In this document: one piece after another, positions 45,391-52,806 of the stretch
Numbering within the stretch: the first letter of the stretch is position 1
How the letters are laid out: each line of letters starts with the position of its first letter
Origin: Aeropyrum sp.
GTDB taxonomy: Archaea; Thermoproteota; Thermoprotei_A; Sulfolobales; Acidilobaceae
Assembly (NCBI GenBank): GCA_015521685.1
Contig: WANT01000036.1
Span: 1-59,451 of the forward strand
Direction of reading: 5' to 3'
DNA length: 59,451 bases
Program-made: the position numbers and the translations under genes
The notes under the pieces: model-generated
Told to the model about the DNA's origin: nothing
Database searches by the model: none
The model's input: the letters and a program-made list of their open reading frames with translations, nothing else

Positions 45391-45426
45391 ATTATAAACC
45401 CCATGACTATATCCTCAAATGAGGAT
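45391..45426 (+). promoter_or_regulatory. TATA box and 6-bp inverted repeat at the start of the GltD-like gene
   Basis: ATTATAAAC at 45391-45399 sits about 25 bases before the predicted transcript start (about 45422). The repeat ATCCTC-AAAT-GAGGAT at 45411-45426 spans that start, an operator-like position. ATG of the gene is at 45451. Confidence 0.45.
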
Positions 45427-45450
45427 TAAGAACACGACGTAGACTCGAGC

Positions 45451-46485
45451 ATGTACTGTGGGGTGTGTGGCGTGAAGTTCCTTAGATGCAAGGAGATAGC
45501 ACCCTCGACAGGCAAGCTAGTCTCCATAATCGGTGCAGGCCCCGCTGGCCTAGGTGCGGCGGGCTACCTCAGGTGCCGGGGCCACGATGTAATAGTTTAT
45601 GAGATGCTTCCCGAGCCGGGAGGCATGATGATGTTTGGAATACCCGACGACAGGATACCCAAGGACAATATAAGGAAGAGCGTCAAGGAGCTCATGGAGG
45701 GCGGAGTAAAGATAATGCTCAATACAAAAGTTGGCAAGGACATAAGCCTTGACGAGATAATTAACTCCAGCGACGCTGTCCTAATTGCAACGGGGACCTG
45801 GAAGCCCAGGAAGCTGGGGGCTCCCGGCGAGGACCTTCCTTGGGTGGTCCCAGCGGCTGACTGGTTAGTGGAGGTCCATCTAGCTCGATACGGCTACCTA
45901 CCTTGGGCAAAAGTGCCTAAAGTTAGCGGAACCCTCCTTGTTGTCGGCGGAGGGCTAACAGCAGCAGATGCTGTACACGTCCCCCTAACTTATCCCGAGT
46001 TCAAGGACGGGGTGAAGAAAGTAGTCCTCAGCTATAGGAGGACGCGAGACTACGCTCCCATGAGGAAAAACGAGTTCGAGAGACTGGTGAAGATGGGAGC
46101 CGAGCCCTGGGAGCTAACTCAGCCCATCGAATTCTACGAGGAAAACGGTAAGAGGATAGTTAGACTCATTAGAATGAAGCTTGAAGCAGGAGACAGCGGA
46201 AGGCCTAGACCTGTCCCTGTTGAAGGGAGCGAGTTTGAAGCCGAGTTCGACTGGGTCCTCCTAGCGATAGGTGAAGTCCCTACACCACCATTCAGCAACG
46301 GGTGCTGCGGAATAGAGCTCAACCCTGACGGCTCCATAAAGACTGACGAGAACTTCATGACTACGAGGACAGGAGTATTTGCAGCTGGAGACGTGCGGCA
46401 CGGGCCCAGCCTCATAGGGAAGGCTCTGAAGTCAGGCTTGGACGCCGCCGCTAAAGTCCACCAGTACCTATCTGGCCAGATTTGA
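45451..46485 (+). CDS. FAD/NAD(P)-dependent oxidoreductase, GltD-like
   Basis: A 344-residue protein. N-terminal Cys motif CGVCGVKFLRC, then VSIIGAGPAGLGAAGYL near 26 (FAD), YEMLPEPGGMMMFGIPDDRIPKD (GltD-family loop), LLVVGGGLTAADA near 168 (NAD(P)), and GVFAAGDVRHGPSLIGKALKSG near 300. It looks like the small subunit of glutamate synthase or the FAD subunit of NfnB-type enzymes, but without a partner subunit beside it. Shorter than GltD because it lacks most of the N-terminal ferredoxin domain. Likely an electron-transfer reductase. Confidence 0.8.
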   Translation: MYCGVCGVKFLRCKEIAPSTGKLVSIIGAGPAGLGAAGYLRCRGHDVIVYEMLPEPGGMMMFGIPDDRIPKDNIRKSVKELMEGGVKIMLNTKVGKDISLDEIINSSDAVLIATGTWKPRKLGAPGEDLPWVVPAADWLVEVHLARYGYLPWAKVPKVSGTLLVVGGGLTAADAVHVPLTYPEFKDGVKKVVLSYRRTRDYAPMRKNEFERLVKMGAEPWELTQPIEFYEENGKRIVRLIRMKLEAGDSGRPRPVPVEGSEFEAEFDWVLLAIGEVPTPPFSNGCCGIELNPDGSIKTDENFMTTRTGVFAAGDVRHGPSLIGKALKSGLDAAAKVHQYLSGQI

Positions 46486-46567
46486 AGAAATACTCCCTGA
46501 CCCTGCTAACCACCAAATGCCGCCAAAATCGCTAGCCAATAACCCCCTGCTGACTACATTAGTATTT

Positions 46568-46683
46568 GGCTGGCCTCCCGGGGGATGAATTGCGGGCTAT
46601 ATGCCGAGAAAGGCTCTTGGTATCAACTCTCGTGAGGAAGTGTCGCGGCTAAGCTCACCCCCAACGAGCCCGGGAGGCCGGCT
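46568..46683. ncRNA. Candidate structured non-coding RNA
   Basis: A 15-bp stem closes the element: 46568-46582 pairs with 46669-46683. Two hairpins inside, CCGAG/CTTGG (46603-46619) and GTGAG/CTCAC (46632-46657), share about 85 bases. On the plus strand the helices contain G-U pairs (46571:46680, 46568:46683 and one in CCGAG/CTTGG) that would be A-C mismatches on the minus strand. This favours plus. Against that, the good TATA box (TTATTATAAT, 46698-46707) reads on the minus strand and would start near 46677. An ACA triplet at 46685-46687, just after the stem on the plus strand, recalls H/ACA RNAs, but I could not place the pocket. Strand and class are undecided. Confidence 0.5.
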
Positions 46684-46709
46684 GACACTGAGCATTGTTA
46701 TTATAATGT

Positions 46710-46734
46710 AAACCTTCTCCTTCGGGACCGGTTT
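46710..46734 (+). repeat. Hairpin with UUCG loop
   Basis: AAACC at 46710-46714 pairs with GGTTT at 46730-46734, and inside TCC-TTCG-GGA forms a stable UUCG tetraloop. It lies downstream of the GltD-like gene on the plus strand, and could be part of an RNA or a 3' end signal. No poly-U tail follows. Confidence 0.4.
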
Positions 46735-46760
46735 AGAGTAAACGCTGATCTAACCCTATT

Positions 46761-46782
46761 CTAGCATGGAAGTAAATGCTAG
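46761..46782. repeat. Inverted repeat CTAGCAT/ATGCTAG
   Basis: A perfect 7-bp inverted repeat (46761-46767 and 46776-46782) around GGAAGTAA. It is 112 bases beyond the stop of the minus-strand membrane gene, so could be a 3' end structure; no T-run follows on either strand. Confidence 0.4.
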
Positions 46783-46894
46783 CCAACTTGAGGCTTCTAG
46801 TTCAGAGAGTGCACATCTGGATAGAGTATACACTATGCTTTATTACTAGGCTATAGTGGAGGGAGGGGGTTTGCTAACATATGGGTTTGGACTG

Positions 46895-47719
46895 TCAGCG
46901 TTTTTTCGAGACGAATTCCTCTTCCATCCGTAGCTGTTCTCTGATCTTTCTTTTCAGGTCCTCGCTCTCGAAGGGCATTCTATCTAGTATGTTCTTCTCC
47001 ATTCTGAGGACCTCACCTTGAATCATACTAATTATAGTTTTGTAGGAGATGTATGCGGCTATTTTGTCCTCCATTGATGCTGCTTTGCTGAGCTCCTTGA
47101 CTAGAGAGTATAGGAGCCTGGCTTGCATGATAGTCTTTATCTTGGCGTTCTCTCCATCCTCAACAATTTCTACCAATGCCTTGTATGTGGTTAGGCTTAA
47201 GTTGAAGTAGACGCTCCCGTCCTCTACTATAACGCCATAGTCGTTTATGTGGTCGTCATCGATAAATGCTATTACATCCTCAGGATAGACCGCTATCGGG
47301 ACGCCTCCATCGACAACTGTCAGCACTACATTATAGTTAGGGCCGAGCGTCCTATCTACTATCGTCTTCACAAGAGCCCAAACTTTGAAGAGGCTGTCCT
47401 CCAGCTTGTCATACCCATCTAGGTACTCGCTGGAACTTCCGCCCTCCCCTTCTAAACCAGCCTCCTCCGCTTCCGAGAACTCGGATTCTACTATAAGCCC
47501 TCTATTGGAGCCTGCTAGGAACGGCTCTTTCTCTAGAGTATCCCTAGTTATAATGACGCCCGGGGAGTAGCGCGGAGCGCTCATCTCCTTCTCCAGCTCC
47601 TCTAGCTTGCCCGCGAACCATCTGAGTAGCGCTATGTAAACCAGATACCCTAGTACTACACCTAGGGCGAAGGAGGCTGTTATGGCTGTGGGGCTTGCAC
47701 TAACCCCAAGGACGTTCAT
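46895..47719 (-). CDS. Hypothetical membrane-anchored protein, N-terminus possibly frameshifted
   Basis: The ATG at 47719 gives 274 residues: a membrane helix (about 13-32), an acidic linker, then a soluble mixed alpha/beta domain (YNVVLTVVDGGVPIAVYPEDVIAFIDDD...) and a helical tail. I do not recognise the family. Upstream, the same frame stays open to a TGA at 47800 with no normal start and codes for a further membrane helix (GGAVFGLATGWILAVTAFIA). A GTG at 47804, with G-rich ribosome site and TATA box, enters this stretch from another frame, separated by one base at an AAAA run. The real protein therefore may begin at 47804. Confidence 0.6.
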   Translation of the reverse strand: MNVLGVSASPTAITASFALGVVLGYLVYIALLRWFAGKLEELEKEMSAPRYSPGVIITRDTLEKEPFLAGSNRGLIVESEFSEAEEAGLEGEGGSSSEYLDGYDKLEDSLFKVWALVKTIVDRTLGPNYNVVLTVVDGGVPIAVYPEDVIAFIDDDHINDYGVIVEDGSVYFNLSLTTYKALVEIVEDGENAKIKTIMQARLLYSLVKELSKAASMEDKIAAYISYKTIISMIQGEVLRMEKNILDRMPFESEDLKRKIREQLRMEEEFVSKKR

Positions 47720-47841
47720 TGCTATGAAGGCAGTTACAGCTAGGATCCAGCCCGTGGCCAGCCCAAAGACAGCGCCCCCCAGCGATTTTACTAAGCCTCA
47801 ACACCCCCCCGGGATCCGGGTTGATACTTGTGCGTGGGGGG

Positions 47842-47850
47842 CTTAAAACC
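47842..47850 (-). promoter_or_regulatory. TATA box for the membrane-anchored protein
   Basis: Minus-strand GGTTTTAAG. Transcript start would be about 47820, 16 bases before the GTG at 47804, and about 100 bases before ATG 47719, which supports the longer protein. Confidence 0.5.
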
Positions 47851-48048
47851 GTGCATGGAGTCCTTGGCAACACCTAATTTGAGCCTCAGACAATTACTTA
47901 CAGGGGCTCGTCACCCCAATCCCTGGGTAGGACTGCCCATCGATCCTCATCGGCTCACGAGGTCCCACTATCTGGGCGTAGGTCTTTCCACTCTTGACTT
48001 TAATTTTGTTTTGCAGGTAAAATTGGTGCAGTGGGGCCGTGAGCCGGG

Positions 48049-49008
48049 TTGGCTAGCGGCAGTTCTGCGAGGAGATTAAGGCTTTCAATACTCAGCGTGT
48101 TCGACCCCTGGAACAGCCCTCTATGCTACTGCCCTATAAAATATAGTCTAAACCCCTACACGGGTTGTAGCTTTGAATGCATATACTGCTACGCAACCTC
48201 CTACATAGGGGTGAAGCCCTCGACACCCAAAAAGGCGGCCAGTCTTCGCCTGGAGAGGGACATAGCTAAGATACCTCCAGGATCTATAATTAATATCGGG
48301 ACCTCCAGCGACCCCTACCCCGAGGTAGAAGAGAATATTGGGGTTACTAGGAGGATCCTTGAGAGGCTGATTCCGGAAGGTTTTAGGATATTGATAACAA
48401 CGAAAGGGACGCTATATGCCTGGAGGGACCTTGATCTTATCGCCTCAGGCAATGTGGCTGTAACACCAACTATTACAGGCCTAGACTCTAACGAGGTCCT
48501 AAGGATAGTCGAGAGTGGTGCCCCCTCTCAGGGCGAACGGCTATCCGCAGCTAGAGAAGCTTCTAGGGCGGGGGTTCCCATTGCCGTGAGGATAGACCCT
48601 ATAATACCCTATGTAAACGACGATCCCCACGAGATAAGGGAGTTGGTATCCATTGTAGCCGATCTTGGTGCCCGGATGATTATAACCAGCACATTCAAGG
48701 CTAGAAGGGATAGCCTGGCCCGTATTAGGAGGGTAATGGGGCCTGAGGGAGAGTCCATCTATAGGCTCTACACTAGGAGGGGCGTGTGGGTTCACGGCTA
48801 CCTGTACCTGCCTAGGGATGATAGAGAAGCACTCCTCGAACCAGTCGTCTCAGAGGCGAGAAAGCTAGGGCTTGAATACGCTACTTGCAGAGAGGGGCTC
48901 AGCGGGCCTGAATGGTTCAAGGCAGGCAGCTGTGATGGCAGCCACTTAATTCCTATGAGAATTAGGCCTAGATCCGGGCTTGCAGAGTGGATGGAGAGGG
49001 AGGCCTGA
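48049..49008 (+). CDS. Radical SAM protein (SplB-like, COG1533)
   Basis: A 319-residue protein. The iron-sulfur motif is CSFECIYCYA near 40 (CxxxCxxC), preceded by SLNPYTG. IINIGTSSDPYPEVEENIGVTRRIL and GTLYAWRDLDLI are typical of the COG1533 group, which holds spore photoproduct lyase relatives. The C-terminal half lacks features I can assign. Substrate unknown; DNA repair and RNA modification are both possible. TTG start at 48049. The gap upstream (47851-48048) is shared with the divergent gene and shows no ORF. dphB starts 6 bases after the stop. Confidence 0.8.
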   Translation: MASGSSARRLRLSILSVFDPWNSPLCYCPIKYSLNPYTGCSFECIYCYATSYIGVKPSTPKKAASLRLERDIAKIPPGSIINIGTSSDPYPEVEENIGVTRRILERLIPEGFRILITTKGTLYAWRDLDLIASGNVAVTPTITGLDSNEVLRIVESGAPSQGERLSAAREASRAGVPIAVRIDPIIPYVNDDPHEIRELVSIVADLGARMIITSTFKARRDSLARIRRVMGPEGESIYRLYTRRGVWVHGYLYLPRDDREALLEPVVSEARKLGLEYATCREGLSGPEWFKAGSCDGSHLIPMRIRPRSGLAEWMEREA

Positions 49009-49014
49009 GTCTGG

Positions 49015-49866
49015 ATGCCCCTCTATCTAGTTGGCTGGGGATATATGCCTGGGCAAGCTACAGAGGAGGCTTTGAAGGCTGTCTCCCAATGCGACCTCGT
49101 CTACGTGGAGACCTACACCATGCCAAACACTAGCTGGCTACTCGACTCCGTGGCGAGGGTTACTAAGGGCAGGGTTACACCCGCCAGCAGGGAGGACCTG
49201 GAGGCCGGTTCAAGCGAAATCGTAAAGCTCGCCTCGAAGTCTAGCGTAGCAGTTGTTACTGCTGGAGACCCCCTTGCCGCAACGACTCACTCATCCCTCT
49301 ACGCTGAGGCTGCGAGGGCTGGAGTGAGAGTTTACTACATACCCGGAGTTAGCGGCGTGTACACGGCCAGGTCGGCCAGCATGCTGAGCTTCTACAGGTT
49401 CGGGGGGACGGTCACCGTGCCCGGTAGGTGGAGGGGTGTTAAGCCGCTTAGCGTTGTCCACAGGATATACTTGAATCTCTGCTCTGGCCTGCATACCACT
49501 GTATTGCTGGACGTCGACGAGAGCGGAGAGCAGCTTGGCCTTGGTGAGGCTGCGTCTATTCTCCTCGAGGCTGACGAAGAATACTCGAATACCCTGGGCT
49601 CTAGGCCACTTCTAAGAGAGCTCCCACTTATAGTCGTAGAGGCTGGGGGCATGGGTAGCCATAAGGTGCTCTACTATCCTAGGCTGGACGAGGCTAGGAC
49701 TCATAGGGATAAGGGGGTTTACACTGGTATAATACCTTCGAGACCCTCGCGTGTGGAGGATTGGCTTGCTTCATCAATACTCGGGAGGTTCGAGTACAGT
49801 TTTGAGGCTTATTCCAGGATTGATGAGGGGTGCAAAAAAGGATTGTACTTAAGGGCTGAAGTATAG
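49015..49866 (+). CDS. dphB: Diphthine synthase
   Basis: A 283-residue tetrapyrrole-methylase-fold enzyme. LYLVGWGYMPGQATEEALKAV opens it; CDLVYVETYTMPN, VVTAGDPLAATTHSSLY and YIPGVSGVYTA are the SAM-binding loops of Dph5/DphB. It methylates the modified His of elongation factor 2 on the way to diphthamide. It follows the radical SAM gene by 6 bases. Dph2 itself, the radical SAM-like first enzyme, is a different family and is not seen here. Confidence 0.9.
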   Translation: MPLYLVGWGYMPGQATEEALKAVSQCDLVYVETYTMPNTSWLLDSVARVTKGRVTPASREDLEAGSSEIVKLASKSSVAVVTAGDPLAATTHSSLYAEAARAGVRVYYIPGVSGVYTARSASMLSFYRFGGTVTVPGRWRGVKPLSVVHRIYLNLCSGLHTTVLLDVDESGEQLGLGEAASILLEADEEYSNTLGSRPLLRELPLIVVEAGGMGSHKVLYYPRLDEARTHRDKGVYTGIIPSRPSRVEDWLASSILGRFEYSFEAYSRIDEGCKKGLYLRAEV

Positions 49867-49891
49867 GTTATAAGCCCCCTGCTGTGCCTAA

Positions 49892-50434
49892 CTACCCCTC
49901 TACTGGCACCCACTCATAGGTGTAGTAGCCCTCTGGCTCCCTCTTAACAACCTCAAGCCTGACCTTCATCCCCCTCCTAAGCTTGCTCGGGTCTCCCCTA
50001 ACCCAGGCCAGCACATTGAGGTCCTCAGCGAGCCTCCCAATACCGACTACGTAGTCTGGGTAGTGGCTGAAGGTGTAGGGCTTTGTGTTTATTACGGTGT
50101 ATGTGAGGAGAGTGCCCTCCCTAGGAAGCTCTACCCACTCGATCTCGCTGCTAGGATCGTCAGGGCAGTCCACCTGCGGTGGGAAGTAGATCTTGCCCGA
50201 CTTCACGCACTTAGTTGCCAGTAGCTTCCCCTCAGCCAGCGCCTCGAAAAACCTCCTGATCTTCTCTATGCTTATCGTGAACCTTATCCTGAGCTCCCTC
50301 TGGTCATACCATAGTGCGGCGCCAGACTTCTGGTCCAGCAACACTGGAAGGCCCATGCTCCTCTTCATCTCCTCGACGAACGACTCGACCTGAGCCATGA
50401 ACTCATCCATGAGCTTCTTCTGGCTCACACACAA
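49892..50434 (-). CDS. DUF35 OB-fold protein, thiolase partner
   Basis: A 180-residue protein. The C-terminal OB fold reads EWVELPREGTLLTYTVINTKPYTF and VLAWVRGDPSKLRRGMKV. Before it, CVKSGKIYFPPQVDCP is the remains of a rubredoxin-like zinc ribbon, with two Cys where four are normal. In archaea such proteins bridge thiolase and HMG-CoA synthase and channel acetoacetyl-CoA in mevalonate synthesis. It is 12 bases past the thiolase stop, same operon. HMG-CoA synthase is not in this window. Confidence 0.85.
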   Translation of the reverse strand: MCVSQKKLMDEFMAQVESFVEEMKRSMGLPVLLDQKSGAALWYDQRELRIRFTISIEKIRRFFEALAEGKLLATKCVKSGKIYFPPQVDCPDDPSSEIEWVELPREGTLLTYTVINTKPYTFSHYPDYVVGIGRLAEDLNVLAWVRGDPSKLRRGMKVRLEVVKREPEGYYTYEWVPVEG

Positions 50435-50446
50435 TCACCCCCCATC

Positions 50447-51691
50447 CTAGGATCCGGGCTTCTCCAAGCTGTATATCGTGACAAACGCGTAATGCCCGGT
50501 GCCGCCGACGTTGTGAGCTAGACTCCTCCCCTTCTTAATCTCCGCCTGCCTCCCCTTCTCTACCCTGCCCTGCAGCTGCCTCACGTGTTCCACCGCCATG
50601 CTAACCCCGGTAGCCCCTATGGGGTGGCCCTTGGCCTTGAGGCCTCCGTCTAGGTTAACCGGTATTAAGCCGCCTATGTAGGTCTGTTCCTCCCTAACGA
50701 GTTTGTAGCCCTCGCCGTGCTTGGCGAACCCTAGGGCCTCGTAGGCTAGTATCTCGGCTATCGTGAATGCGTCGTGGACGTTGGCGAAGTCGAAGTGCTT
50801 GTACGAGCCCTCCCTCACTATACCTGCCTTCTTGAAAGCCCTCTCAGCGGCCCACAGGCTGGCCCTATGCACTAGGAAGTCTGGCCTCTTGCTTAGGTTG
50901 CTAGTGTCGCTCGACATACCTATCGCCTCTATCCACACAGGGGAGTCTGTTAGCTTGGTAGCGAGGTCCTCGCTAGCCAGGATTACAGCTGCCGCTCCAT
51001 CTGTGATTGGGCTCGAGTCGTAGAGCTTGAGCGGCCACGCAACATACCTCGACTGGAGGCACTGCTCCAGGCTTATGGCCCTAGGGAAGTGGGCCTTCGG
51101 GTTCATGCTAGCATAGTGGTGATTCTTAACAGCAACCCTACAGAGATCCTCCTCTGTCGCCCCGAACTCGCTCATGTATGCAGTCGCATACAATGCATAG
51201 TAGCCTGGAAAGGTGAGGCCAAAGTTTTCGAACTCCCAGAAGTAGTTCCCAGCCCTTCCTATCATCTCCACAACCACGGGCGTTGGGCTCTCATTCATCT
51301 TCTCAACTCCAGCCACAAGGACCAGATCAGCCTCTCCTGAGGCGATTGCATCATGGGCAGCCTTTATCGCTGCGCTCCCGGTGGCACAGGCAGCCTCGAC
51401 GCGGTAGACAGGCTTTCCGCTTATGCCAGCATACTCTAGGAGGACAACGCTGGAGAGATACTCGCTACTCCAGCCGCCAACATTAGCCACAACCACTTGA
51501 TCAACGTCCTTCAGCTCGACTCCAGCCTCCCCAACAGCCTCCTTTATAGCCTCCCAAGCCAGCTCCGCGATGCTCACATCGCTCCTGACGCCGAACTTGG
51601 CGTGGCCTGTTCCAACGATAGCCACTTTTCTACCCAATACAGGCCCCACCGCTATCCTAGGTGGGGCTCGAGTGTTAAGATCAACTCCCAC
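50447..51691 (-). CDS. Acetyl-CoA C-acetyltransferase (thiolase, SCP2-like)
   Basis: A 414-residue thiolase. VAIVGTGHAKFGVRSD near the start, nucleophile Cys in YRVEAACATGSAAIKAAH near 98, NVHDAFTIAEILAYEALGF, GGLKAKGHPIGATG with the His, and HNVGGTGHYAFV at the second active-site loop, where classical thiolases have CxG. The latter form is seen in archaeal and SCP2-type thiolases. Condenses two acetyl-CoA, or cleaves 3-ketoacyl-CoA. GTG at 51691 is about 10 bases after the transcript start predicted from the TATA box (ATATTTAAATC, 51722-51733). Confidence 0.88.
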   Translation of the reverse strand: MGVDLNTRAPPRIAVGPVLGRKVAIVGTGHAKFGVRSDVSIAELAWEAIKEAVGEAGVELKDVDQVVVANVGGWSSEYLSSVVLLEYAGISGKPVYRVEAACATGSAAIKAAHDAIASGEADLVLVAGVEKMNESPTPVVVEMIGRAGNYFWEFENFGLTFPGYYALYATAYMSEFGATEEDLCRVAVKNHHYASMNPKAHFPRAISLEQCLQSRYVAWPLKLYDSSPITDGAAAVILASEDLATKLTDSPVWIEAIGMSSDTSNLSKRPDFLVHRASLWAAERAFKKAGIVREGSYKHFDFANVHDAFTIAEILAYEALGFAKHGEGYKLVREEQTYIGGLIPVNLDGGLKAKGHPIGATGVSMAVEHVRQLQGRVEKGRQAEIKKGRSLAHNVGGTGHYAFVTIYSLEKPGS

Positions 51692-51721
51692 ATAGAGCCG
51701 TAAGTATCGAGTAGCTGTTGC

Positions 51722-51733
51722 TCGATTTAAATA
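51722..51733 (-). promoter_or_regulatory. TATA box for the thiolase-DUF35 operon
   Basis: Minus strand ATATTTAAATCG. It gives a start near 51700, nine bases before the GTG. A second AT run (TTTAAATAC) lies beside it. Confidence 0.5.
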
Positions 51734-51757
51734 TTGTTTAAATACTGCGAGGAAGGA

Positions 51758-52303
51758 CTAGCCTCTAACAAGCTCCCTTAGGAACGATGAAGCCACGCTC
51801 AGGATAACACAGCTCGCCGATAGCCTAGGCTCAAGCGAAGACGGGTCAACCTCCCACCCGTAGACGCTGGCTAGCCTTCCCAGCAGTGACTCGTCAGGCC
51901 TCCCATAGCCTTCGAGAGCCTCTACACTAGCGAGTAGCAGCTCCCTAAGGCCCTCAGGACCCAGAGCCACTAGGACCTCGTAGATACCTGCTCCACCATC
52001 GCCTAAGACCTCCAGCGAGCCCTCGACATCCCTCAGAGGAGCAGTCTCATACAGAATATACTCCAGCTCGGCCTGAGCCACAGCCAGAAGCCTCTCATCA
52101 CCCGACACTAGGGACGCTGTGACGGCAGCTACAAACCCATCAACGGCATTCAGAACATCAGAAAATATCACAGCCCTATTAGAGGAATCAAGGGCCCCAA
52201 TCCTGTTATCCAACGTCCTATCGAAAGCCAGCCCCAACCACCCCCAAACACACCATATTCCCCTCAAACCCATCGTTAGGAGTGTGCTACATAGTAATAC
52301 CAA
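51758..52303 (-). CDS. Hypothetical helical protein
   Basis: A frame of 181 residues; the first 22 or so (Trp, Cys and Leu-rich) may be non-coding, because a TTG at 52237 (LGLAFDRTLDN) begins a more protein-like region. The remainder is mostly helical and Leu/Ala-rich with acidic patches (DGGAGIYEVLVALGPEGLRELLLAS), no recognised motif. It stands between thiolase and the tRNA-fragment that marks the integrated element. Function unknown. Confidence 0.5.
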   Translation of the reverse strand: MVLLCSTLLTMGLRGIWCVWGWLGLAFDRTLDNRIGALDSSNRAVIFSDVLNAVDGFVAAVTASLVSGDERLLAVAQAELEYILYETAPLRDVEGSLEVLGDGGAGIYEVLVALGPEGLRELLLASVEALEGYGRPDESLLGRLASVYGWEVDPSSLEPRLSASCVILSVASSFLRELVRG

Positions 52304-52352
52304 GCAGTCTAAGATAGTAAGGAATTAAGCTTCGCTGCAACGTATCTTTCGA

Positions 52353-52403
52353 TCCAGACTGGTGGGCCCGGGGGGATTCGAACCCCCGACCTCCCGGTTA
52401 TCA
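52353..52403 (-). repeat. Copy of the tRNA-Ile 3' half (distal attachment site)
   Basis: All 51 bases from 52353 to 52403 are identical to 53629-53679, which runs from the anticodon loop through the T arm, acceptor end, CCA and 7 bases of 3' flank of tRNA-Ile. After 52403 identity ends abruptly in the anticodon loop. This is what is left when a tyrosine-recombinase element inserts in the tRNA. On the plus strand it translates to GPGGFEPPTSRLS, the peptide seen when att cores of SSV-type integrases are read. Confidence 0.85.
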
Positions 52404-52671
52404 ACTAGATTCAACTACGACACCGAGAGTCTAGAGCCCCTCAGGATAAGGCTTCATAATCTATTCCTAACCATCGGTTACTTACATGTAAGGAACAAAT
52501 TGTTAGCTGGAGAATTCTCTTATCCCTGCCAACTAGGGTGTAGACAGCTTCGTCTATAAAAGTAAACAGGTATTTGAAGTTAATGAGGAAGCGTGTTCTC
52601 CACTCACCTTTTGACTCTCATCCACCGTTTATAAACCATAGATAAACACAGTAGGTAGTGGTGGCCTCTTA

Positions 52672-52806
52672 TTGGTTAAGGATAGCTGCAGGGAGTCCCC
52701 CTGTCATAGCCCAGAGGAGTTGAGGCGGAGGGCCTCGAGGCCGGGCATACCTATAGATGATCTTATAAAAGAGCTCAAGGAACTGGCTGCCGAGTCAAAG
52801 GGCTAG
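52672..52806 (+). CDS. Small protein, 44 residues, opposite the RelE-like gene
   Basis: TTG start at 52672 with a TATA box (GTTTATAAAC, about 52627-52636) at the right distance. The sequence (PEELRRRASRPG, then DDLIKELKELAAESKG) is a basic segment followed by an amphipathic helix, like the tail of an antitoxin. It shares four bases at its stop with the convergent RelE-like gene. Antitoxin identity is only a guess; the orientation is unusual. Confidence 0.4.
   Translation: MVKDSCRESPCHSPEELRRRASRPGIPIDDLIKELKELAAESKG

Larger units (their letters stand above)
46486..46894. other. 410-base gap between convergent genes, rich in RNA-like structure
   Basis: The gap contains one long-stemmed element (46568-46683) and two smaller hairpins (46710-46734 and 46761-46782). 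No protein gene is apparent. The first 80 bases and the last 110 bases show nothing further that I can support. Confidence 0.5.

Noticed and set aside
46632-46650. GTGAGGAAGTGTCGCGG resembles conserved region I of RNase P RNA (GAGGAAAGTC).
   Set aside because: The closing stem holds only about 85 bases, far too few for RNase P RNA, and no second conserved region (ACAGAA-like) pairs with it.
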